From Streptomyces sp. NBC_01446 (GTDB taxonomy: Bacteria > Actinomycetota > Actinomycetes > Streptomycetales > Streptomycetaceae), in assembly GCF_026340095.1 (NCBI RefSeq), contig NZ_JAPEPO010000001.1, positions 5,914,001-5,978,000 of the forward strand: 64,000 nt of DNA. Direction: 5' to 3'. This document shows, one piece after another, positions 58,731 through 64,000 of the stretch; position 1 is the stretch's first letter; the number at the start of each line of letters is the position of its first letter. The notes below the pieces were generated by a model. It was not told the origin of the DNA and ran no database searches. It saw nothing but the letters and a program-made list of their open reading frames with translations. A program made the translations under genes and the position numbers.

Positions 58731-59825
58731 GTGCATGTCGTACTCGCCGGCGGGGGGACCGCCGGCCACATCGAGCCCGCGCTCGCCCTCGCGGACGCCC
58801 TGCGCAGGCAGGACCCGACCGTGGGCATCACGGCCCTCGGTACGGAGAAGGGGCTCGAGACGCGGCTCGTACCCGAGCGCGGATACGAACTCGCGCTGAT
58901 CCCCGCCGTACCGCTGCCGCGCAAGCCAACCCCTGAACTGATCACCGTCCCGGGCCGGCTGCGCGGCACCATCAAGGCGGCCGAGCAGATCCTGGAGCGC
59001 ACCAAGGCGGACTGTGTCGTCGGCTTCGGCGGTTATGTCGCCCTGCCCGGTTACCTCGCGGCCAAGCGCCTCGGTGTGCCGATCGTCGTCCACGAGGCCA
59101 ACGCCCGCCCCGGACTCGCCAACAAGATCGGTTCGCGCTACGCCGCAGGCGTCGCGGTCTCCACGCCCGACAGCAAGCTGCGCGGCGCCCGTTACGTCGG
59201 CATCCCGCTGCGCCGCACCATCGCCACCCTCGACCGGGCGCGCGTACGGCCCGAGGCGCGCGCCGCCTTCGGCCTCGACCCGAACCTTCCGACGCTGCTC
59301 GTCTCCGGCGGTTCCCAGGGCGCACGCCGCCTCAACGAGGTCGTCCAGCGGGTCGCTCCGCTGCTCCAGCAGTCCGGCATCCAGATCCTGCACGTCGTCG
59401 GCCCCAAGAACGAACTGCCGCACGTCCAGCAGATGCCGGGGATGCCCCCGTACATCCCGGTACCGTACGTGGACCGGATGGACCTCGCGTACGCCGCGGC
59501 CGACATGATGCTCTGCCGCGCGGGCGCGATGACCGTCGCCGAACTCTCCGCCGTCGGGCTCCCCGCCGCCTACGTTCCGCTGCCCATCGGCAACGGTGAA
59601 CAGCGGCTCAACGCCCAGCCGGTGGTCAAGGCCGGCGGCGGACTGCTGGTCGACGACGCGGAGCTGACGCCCGAGTGGATCATGGGCAACGTCCTGCCCG
59701 TGCTCGGCGACCCGCACCGGCTGTACGAGATGTCCCGCGCCGCCTCCGAGTTCGGCCGCCGGGACGCCGACGAGCTGCTCGTCGGCATGGTGCGCGAGGC
59801 GATCGCCTCGCGTCATCGCCAATAA
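58731..59825 (+). CDS. murG: UDP-GlcNAc:lipid I GlcNAc transferase
   Basis: 364 aa from GTG 58731. GT28 enzyme making lipid II on the inner membrane face. First G-loop VLAGGGTAGHIEPALALADA, GFGGYVALPGYLAA, HEANARPGLANK, third G-loop VSGGSQGARRLNEVV and CRAGAMTVAELSAVGLPAAY. The next gene here is ftsQ; murC, usually between them, is absent. Confidence 0.96.
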   Translation: MHVVLAGGGTAGHIEPALALADALRRQDPTVGITALGTEKGLETRLVPERGYELALIPAVPLPRKPTPELITVPGRLRGTIKAAEQILERTKADCVVGFGGYVALPGYLAAKRLGVPIVVHEANARPGLANKIGSRYAAGVAVSTPDSKLRGARYVGIPLRRTIATLDRARVRPEARAAFGLDPNLPTLLVSGGSQGARRLNEVVQRVAPLLQQSGIQILHVVGPKNELPHVQQMPGMPPYIPVPYVDRMDLAYAAADMMLCRAGAMTVAELSAVGLPAAYVPLPIGNGEQRLNAQPVVKAGGGLLVDDAELTPEWIMGNVLPVLGDPHRLYEMSRAASEFGRRDADELLVGMVREAIASRHRQ

Positions 59826-59962
59826 CACAACGGCGAGTGAGCCGAAGGGGCGCGCCGGTGTTGAGAGGTCGAGCGCGCGGAGGTCCGAAGGGCTGAGCAC
59901 GGTCGGGCTCTCGACGCCGGCTGAGGCGCCCCGGAGGCGAACGGAGCCAGGAGAAGGGGAGC

Positions 59963-60811
59963 GTGCGCGTGGCCGGACCGACGACCGCGGACCGCGGTGA
60001 GCGGCACAAGCCGAAGTCCGGCCCGCCCCGGCCTCCGCGTGGCCGCAGCCCGCGCCTGCCGCGCCCGCGCGTCCTGATCGTGACCGGCGTCGCGCTCCTG
60101 CTCGGCGCTGCCACCATCTGGATCCTGTACGGCTCCCAGTGGCTGAGGGTGGAGCGCGTCGCGACCTCGGGGACCGGGGTTCTGACGCCCGCTCAAGTGC
60201 GGGCGGCCGCCGCCGTTCCGGTCGGCGCCCCGCTGATTTCCGTCGACACGGGCGACATTGAGGACCGTCTTCGCCGGAAATTGCCCCGGATCGACTCGGT
60301 CGATGTCGTGCGTTCCTGGCCGCACGGAATTGGATTGAAAGTGACCGAACGCGAGCCGGTCCTGATTGCCAAAAGCGGCGCAAACGGTAAAAACGGCGAA
60401 AATCGCGAAGGTGGTTCCAACGCGGGCAAGTTCGTCGAAATTGATGCCAAGGGTGTCCGTTTCGCGACCGTACAGAAGGCCCCCCGCGGCGTTCCGCGAC
60501 TGGAATTGACGCCGGATCAGGCGGGCGCCGCCGCTAGCCTTCGCCGCTTCGGCCCCGACCGTCTGGTGCGCGAGGCGGTCCGCGTCGCGGGCGATCTGCC
60601 CCCGGCCGTGGCCCGTGACACCCGTGCGGTCAGGGTCCGTTCGTACGACGATGTGTCCCTGGATCTGAGCGGCGGGCGCACCGTCGTATGGGGAAGTGGT
60701 GAGAAGGGCGACACCAAGGCGACCACCCTCACCGCCCTCATGAAAGCCGCCCCGAAGGCGCGGCACTTCGACGTAAGTGTCCCCACCGCCCCTGCGTCAT
60801 CGGGGAGTTGA
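59963..60811 (+). CDS. ftsQ: Cell division protein FtsQ
   Basis: 282 aa from GTG 59963 (AAGGGGAG upstream). Basic Pro-rich tail, one span (VLIVTGVALLLGAATIWILY) and a POTRA domain beginning WLRVERVATSGTGVLTPAQV and APLISVDTGDIEDRLRRKLP, then FtsQ/DivIB-type strands. Scaffold for FtsL/FtsB recruitment. Codons 90-165 are noticeably less GC-rich (many AAA, AAT, ATT, GAA) than neighbouring genes, around an Asn/Gly/Lys loop (GANGKNGENREGG). Confidence 0.92.
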   Translation: MRVAGPTTADRGERHKPKSGPPRPPRGRSPRLPRPRVLIVTGVALLLGAATIWILYGSQWLRVERVATSGTGVLTPAQVRAAAAVPVGAPLISVDTGDIEDRLRRKLPRIDSVDVVRSWPHGIGLKVTEREPVLIAKSGANGKNGENREGGSNAGKFVEIDAKGVRFATVQKAPRGVPRLELTPDQAGAAASLRRFGPDRLVREAVRVAGDLPPAVARDTRAVRVRSYDDVSLDLSGGRTVVWGSGEKGDTKATTLTALMKAAPKARHFDVSVPTAPASSGS

Positions 60812-60894
60812 CGCACATCAGCGCAGGCCAGCACCCTGGTTGGGCACTGCTACGGCTGATCACATAGGGTGAAAAGAAAAACGGGAGGTTCGGC

Positions 60895-60969
60895 GTGTTC
60901 GTTGAACGTGCGCCACTTGTCGACTTAGTGTCCTGTTCGGAAGAGTCCAGGGAACAGACACACTGGTAA
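60895..60969 (+). CDS. Candidate 24-codon leader ORF in the ftsZ upstream region (contains TTA)
   Basis: GTG 60895 with GGGAGG 6 nt upstream, 24 codons, TAA stop at 60967-60969. Peptide VFVERAPLVDLVSCSEESRE then QTHW. Codon 11 (60925-60927) is TTA, read only by the bldA tRNA in Streptomyces. The strong ribosome binding site supports translation if transcribed (candidate upstream -10 TAGGGT at 60865-60870). It also overlaps the promoter at 60902-60931, so it may be coincidence. No similarity recognised. Confidence 0.35.
   Translation: MFVERAPLVDLVSCSEESREQTHW
60902..60931 (+). promoter_or_regulatory. ftsZ promoter TTGAAC-N18-TAGTGT
   Basis: -35 TTGAAC (60902-60907), 18-nt spacer, -10 TAGTGT (60926-60931); predicted start about 60938, giving a leader of about 160 nt. 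S. coelicolor ftsZ is known to have several promoters in this interval, one raised at sporulation; which one this equals cannot be told here. Confidence 0.6.
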
Positions 60970-60992
60970 CCCTAAACTTCAGCGTTAGGGTT
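60968..60992. repeat. 8-bp inverted repeat AACCCTAA...TTAGGGTT in the ftsZ leader
   Basis: Arms 60968-60975 and 60985-60992 with a 9-nt spacer. It lies 105-129 bp before ftsZ and includes a possible -10 TAAACT (60973-60978). Candidate operator or RNA stem. Confidence 0.5.
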
Positions 60993-61096
60993 CGGGTCGG
61001 CAGGCAAGTAGTCCGGGCCGCCCCAATTCGGCATCAGTCGTCGCAACGTACCAATGCGAGGCGGCGACACGTAACTCGAGGCGAGAGGCCTTCGAC

Positions 61097-62308
61097 GTGG
61101 CAGCACCGCAGAACTACCTCGCAGTCATCAAAGTCATCGGTGTCGGCGGCGGTGGTGTCAATGCCATCAACCGGATGATCGAGGTCGGTCTCAAGGGCGT
61201 CGAGTTCATCGCCATCAACACCGACGCGCAAGCCCTGTTGATGAGCGACGCGGACGTCAAGCTCGACGTCGGCCGTGAACTCACCCGCGGACTCGGCGCC
61301 GGAGCCAATCCGGCCGTCGGACGCAAGGCGGCCGAGGATCACCGCGAGGAGATCGAGGAGGTCCTCAAGGGGGCCGACATGGTCTTCGTCACCGCCGGCG
61401 AAGGCGGTGGCACCGGCACCGGCGGCGCACCTGTCGTCGCCAACATCGCACGCTCGCTGGGCGCCCTGACGATCGGTGTGGTCACCCGGCCGTTCACCTT
61501 CGAGGGCCGGCGCCGCGCGAACCAGGCGGAGGACGGCATCGCCGAGCTCCGCGAAGAGGTCGACACCCTCATCGTCATCCCCAACGACCGTCTCCTGTCC
61601 ATCTCGGACCGGCAGGTCTCCGTCCTCGACGCCTTCAAGTCGGCCGACCAGGTCCTCCTGTCCGGTGTCCAGGGCATCACCGACCTGATCACCACGCCCG
61701 GCCTGATCAACCTCGACTTCGCCGACGTCAAGTCGGTCATGTCCGAGGCCGGTTCGGCGCTCATGGGCATCGGCTCGGCCCGCGGCGACGACCGCGCGGT
61801 GGCCGCCGCGGAGATGGCGATCTCCTCGCCGCTCCTCGAGGCCTCCATCGACGGCGCACGCGGCGTGCTGCTCTCCATCTCCGGCGGCTCCGACCTCGGT
61901 CTCTTCGAGATCAACGAGGCGGCGCAGCTGGTCAGTGAGGCCGCGCACCCCGAGGCCAACATCATCTTCGGTGCCGTCATCGACGACGCCCTGGGTGACG
62001 AGGTGCGGGTCACCGTCATCGCGGCCGGCTTCGACGGCGGGCAGCCGCCGTCCAAGCGGGACAACGTGATCGGCGGCGCGTCCGCCAAGCGCGAGGAGCC
62101 GGCGCCGCGAGCCACCGAGGCCCGTCCGTCCTTCGGCAGCCTCGGCAGCGTCACCCCGCGCGACGAACCGAAGGTTCCGGAGCCCGTCGAGGCCACCCCG
62201 GCGAACGAGATGCAGTCCGCCCCGGTCGCCTCGCCGCAGGTTCCGCCGGCCCGTCCCTACCAGGACAGCCAGGTCGAAGAGCTGGACGTGCCGGACTTCC
62301 TGAAGTGA
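61097..62308 (+). CDS. ftsZ: Cell division GTPase FtsZ
   Basis: 403 aa from GTG 61097. Tubulin-like GTPase forming the Z ring. Motifs: IKVIGVGGGGVNAINRMI, GEGGGTGTGGAPVVANIARS (tubulin signature), VTRPFTFEGRRRANQA, NDRLLSISDRQVSVLDAFKS (T7-adjacent) and C-terminal core ending at about 315. A variable linker and the conserved tail EELDVPDFLK, which binds SepF and other partners, follow. The stop lies in the first unit of a 13-bp repeat that continues into the next gene. Confidence 0.98.
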   Translation: MAAPQNYLAVIKVIGVGGGGVNAINRMIEVGLKGVEFIAINTDAQALLMSDADVKLDVGRELTRGLGAGANPAVGRKAAEDHREEIEEVLKGADMVFVTAGEGGGTGTGGAPVVANIARSLGALTIGVVTRPFTFEGRRRANQAEDGIAELREEVDTLIVIPNDRLLSISDRQVSVLDAFKSADQVLLSGVQGITDLITTPGLINLDFADVKSVMSEAGSALMGIGSARGDDRAVAAAEMAISSPLLEASIDGARGVLLSISGGSDLGLFEINEAAQLVSEAAHPEANIIFGAVIDDALGDEVRVTVIAAGFDGGQPPSKRDNVIGGASAKREEPAPRATEARPSFGSLGSVTPRDEPKVPEPVEATPANEMQSAPVASPQVPPARPYQDSQVEELDVPDFLK

Positions 62309-62354
62309 CCGGCACAAGTGACCTGCAGAAGTGACCTCCTGAAGTGATAGGACA
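62303..62354 (+). repeat. Four 13-bp tandem units spanning the ftsZ stop and ylmD start
   Basis: AAGTGA recurs exactly every 13 bp at 62303, 62316, 62329 and 62342. Units: AAGTGACCGGCAC, AAGTGACCTGCAG, AAGTGACCTCCTG, AAGTGATAGGACA. The first holds the ftsZ TGA, the fourth the ylmD GTG. As 13 is not a multiple of 3, each GTG falls in a different frame from its neighbour. Confidence 0.85.
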
Positions 62355-63075
62355 GCGCGACCACGTGAGCGGCGCCCACTTCGCCTTCACCGACCGGTGG
62401 GGCGGGGTGAGCGCCGCTCCGTACGAGGAGTTCAACCTCGGCGGTGCGGTCGGTGACGACCCGGCCGCAGTCCACGCCAACCGCGGCAGCGCGGCGCGGT
62501 CGCTCGGCCTCGACCCGGCGCACGTGGTCTGGATGAACCAGGTGCACGGCCCGGACGTCGCGGTGGTCGACGGACCCTGGGGTCCGGCCGCCGACATCCC
62601 GTCCGTCGACGCGATCGTCACCGCACGGCGCGGACTCGCTCTCGCGGTGCTCACCGCGGACTGCACACCGGTCCTGCTCGCCGACCCCGTCGCGGGAATC
62701 GCCGCCGCCGCTCACGCCGGACGCCCCGGCATGGTCGCCGGAGTCGTCCCCGCAGCGGTCGAGGCGATGGTGGGGCTCGGCGCCGAACCCGCCCGCATCG
62801 TGGCCCGCACCGGCCCCGCCGTCTGCGGGAAGTGCTACGAAGTCCCGGACGGGATGCGCGCCGAGGTGGCCGCCGTGGAACCCGCGGCGTACGCCGAAAC
62901 CAGCTGGGGCACCCCTGCCGTCGATGTGACCGCCGGAGTGCATGCCCAGTTGGAGCGGCTCGGGGTGCGTGACCGGCAGCAGTCGCCGGTGTGCACCCTG
63001 GAGTCGCACGACCACTTCTCGTACCGCCGCGACCGCACCACCGGTCGGCTCGCTGGCTATGTCTGGCTGGACTGA
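62344..63075 (+). CDS. ylmD: YlmD/YfiH family laccase-domain protein (purine nucleoside phosphorylase/polyphenol oxidase family)
   Basis: 243 aa from GTG 62344 (GTG 62365 possible). Metal-site segments WMNQVHGPDV, LTADCTPVLLADPV and AAAHAGRPGMVAG align with the family His-Cys-His zinc site; the usual HAGWRG is HAGRPG here. C-terminal SHDHFSYRRDRTTGR is the family end motif. Homologues have nucleoside phosphorylase or laccase activity, and some remove misincorporated L-Ser from MurNAc-peptides, which would fit a cell-wall cluster. No good ribosome binding site; coupling to ftsZ is likely. Confidence 0.9.
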   Translation: MIGQRDHVSGAHFAFTDRWGGVSAAPYEEFNLGGAVGDDPAAVHANRGSAARSLGLDPAHVVWMNQVHGPDVAVVDGPWGPAADIPSVDAIVTARRGLALAVLTADCTPVLLADPVAGIAAAAHAGRPGMVAGVVPAAVEAMVGLGAEPARIVARTGPAVCGKCYEVPDGMRAEVAAVEPAAYAETSWGTPAVDVTAGVHAQLERLGVRDRQQSPVCTLESHDHFSYRRDRTTGRLAGYVWLD

Positions 63076-63081
63076 TGGGAC

Positions 63082-63801
63082 ATGACGGACCGTAAGGCTC
63101 AACTCGCAGCAAATCTGGCACAGGTGGAGGAACGCATCGCTTCGGCGTGCGCCGCCGCAGGCCGTGAGCGCGAGGAAGTGACCCTGATCGTGGTCACCAA
63201 GACGTACCCCGCGAGCGATGTGCGGATCTTGTCGGAACTCGGTGTGCGCGATGTCGCCGAGAACCGCGACCAGGACGCGGCACCCAAGGCCGCGGAATGT
63301 GCGGATCTGCCGCTCCGGTGGCACTTTGTCGGGCAGCTGCAGACCAACAAGGTTCGCTCCGTGGTCGGTTATGCCGACGTCGTGCAGTCCGTCGACCGGT
63401 CGAAGCTCGTCACGTCACTGTCGACGGCGGCCGTGCGCGCGGAGCGTGAACTCGGCTGTCTGATCCAGGTCGCGCTCGACGCCGGGGAGAACGGGCGGGG
63501 CGAGCGCGGCGGCGTAGGGCCGGGCGGAATCGAGGAGTTGGCGGCAATTGTGGCGGACTCGCCCGGTCTGCGCCTTGACGGTCTGATGACGGTCGCACCG
63601 CTCACCGGTCCGTACGCGGACCGCCAACAGGCGGCGTTCGAGCGGCTGATGGATTTGTCGACTGACCTGCGCCGGGCTCATCCGGCTGCGAACATGGTGT
63701 CAGCAGGGATGAGTGCGGACCTCGAACAGGCCGTGGCGGCCGGAGCGACACATGTGCGCGTCGGTACGGCGGTACTCGGAGTCCGACCCAGGCTCGGGTA
63801 A
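63082..63801 (+). CDS. ylmE: YggS family PLP-homeostasis protein (YlmE)
   Basis: 239 aa from ATG 63082, 6 nt after ylmD. Alanine-racemase-like barrel with the PLP lysine in LIVVTKTYPASDVR, then AENRDQDAAPKA, LRWHFVGQLQTNKVR, and the phosphate-binding end VSAGMSADLEQAVAAGATHV and RVGTAVLG. Binds PLP without racemase activity and maintains vitamin B6 and amino-acid balance. Standard position downstream of ftsZ in Gram-positives. Confidence 0.93.
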   Translation: MTDRKAQLAANLAQVEERIASACAAAGREREEVTLIVVTKTYPASDVRILSELGVRDVAENRDQDAAPKAAECADLPLRWHFVGQLQTNKVRSVVGYADVVQSVDRSKLVTSLSTAAVRAERELGCLIQVALDAGENGRGERGGVGPGGIEELAAIVADSPGLRLDGLMTVAPLTGPYADRQQAAFERLMDLSTDLRRAHPAANMVSAGMSADLEQAVAAGATHVRVGTAVLGVRPRLG

Positions 63802-63928
63802 CGTCGCCAAGAAGTCGGACCACAGCAGAAAATATGGTCATTCTCGCTGATGGGCGGGGAGATCGCGTGGATCGCAGGCACTTTGGTTGACGTCAGCCGA
63901 TCCACCACAGAGCGGAGGACTCAGAGCA

Positions 63929-64000
63929 ATGGCCGGCGCGATGCGCAAGATGGCGGTCTACCTCGGCCTCGTGGAGGACGATGGGTACGACGGCCGGGGG
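63929..64000 (+). CDS. sepF: Cell division protein SepF, N-terminal fragment
   Basis: First 24 codons from ATG 63929 behind GCGGAGGA: MAGAMRKMAVYLGLVEDDGY then DGRG, the conserved membrane-targeting amphipathic start of SepF. SepF links FtsZ to the membrane. The rest lies beyond the window. The 127 bp upstream hold no supported gene. Confidence 0.9.
   Translation, partial: MAGAMRKMAVYLGLVEDDGYDGRG

Noticed and set aside
60985..60992. TTAGGG telomere-like repeat
   Set aside because: Single copy forming one arm of an inverted repeat; not a telomere or array.
63834..63890. 18-codon ORF before sepF
   Set aside because: No ribosome binding site and no recognisable sequence; ATG lies inside a possible -10 region.

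Overview
The window is a very GC-rich, densely coded bacterial chromosome segment with GTG/TTG starts, almost no TTA codons, GC-rich hairpin terminators and the complete central dcw (division and cell wall) cluster in Streptomyces order. Gene content and order match, from memory, the Streptomyces coelicolor interval from about SCO2136 down to SCO2079 (pimB-like, fadD, glkA, macRS, pfkA, aroG, bfd/bfr, thi genes, metF, moxR-DUF58-tgpA, rsmH to sepF). I read it as core chromosome of a Streptomyces species. I see no insertion sequence, prophage, CRISPR array, tRNA or rRNA.

Layout. 1-5.8 kb: end of an NlpC/P60 hydrolase, a lipoprotein metallopeptidase, a GT87 mannosyltransferase, a PimB'-like GT4 and a long-chain acyl-CoA synthetase. 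6.1-10.2 kb: metallophosphoesterase, SRPBCC protein, ArsA-like ATPase, the SCO2127-type protein and glucokinase. 10.3-16.6 kb: EEP phosphatase, a small membrane protein, an alpha/beta hydrolase, a PlsC acyltransferase, the MacS/MacR two-component system and phosphofructokinase. 16.7-21.2 kb: a D-2-hydroxyacid dehydrogenase, a tryptophan-attenuated TrpE-TrpG fusion and a divergent class II DAHP synthase. 21.3-24.5 kb: iron-storage pair bfd/bfr with an iron box, a sulfite-oxidase-like protein, a His-rich DUF4396 membrane protein behind a CsoR-like operator, and a frameshifted endonuclease IV. 24.5-32.8 kb: a PASTA-domain Ser/Thr kinase, thiO-thiS-thiG under a TPP riboswitch, a ferredoxin-reductase-like flavoprotein, an Rv2175c-like DNA-binding protein, thiE and metF. 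32.8-42.1 kb: a Tyr/Gln-rich membrane protein, a carotenoid-desaturase-like flavoprotein, DUF4126, a TetR/YhgE/ABC trio, a HEPN protein, a methyltransferase and DUF3040. 42.3-47.9 kb: the moxR-DUF58-transglutaminase operon and a beta-carbonic anhydrase. 48.2-64 kb: rsmH-ftsL-ftsI-murE-murF-mraY-murD-ftsW-murG-ftsQ-ftsZ-ylmD-ylmE-sepF; mraZ and murC are absent from their usual places.

How it fits together. Much of the first half is also collinear, as I recall it, with Mycobacterium tuberculosis Rv2190c to Rv2145c. The NlpC/P60, PimB', FadD15, SRPBCC, ArsA-like, acyltransferase, GT87, DAHP synthase, kinase, Rv2175c and dcw genes therefore form one ancient actinobacterial envelope neighbourhood. 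Many single genes carry a TANNNT -10 box only 6-8 nt before the start codon, which predicts leaderless mRNAs, including for the trp leader peptide.

Points most worth a second look: the CsoR-like operator before the His-rich DUF4396 gene; a TTA-containing upstream ORF in the ftsZ leader; a 13-bp tandem repeat joining ftsZ to ylmD; a MacR-like palindrome upstream of the DUF4126 gene; two ATPases whose Walker A lysine is arginine; and the nfo frameshift.
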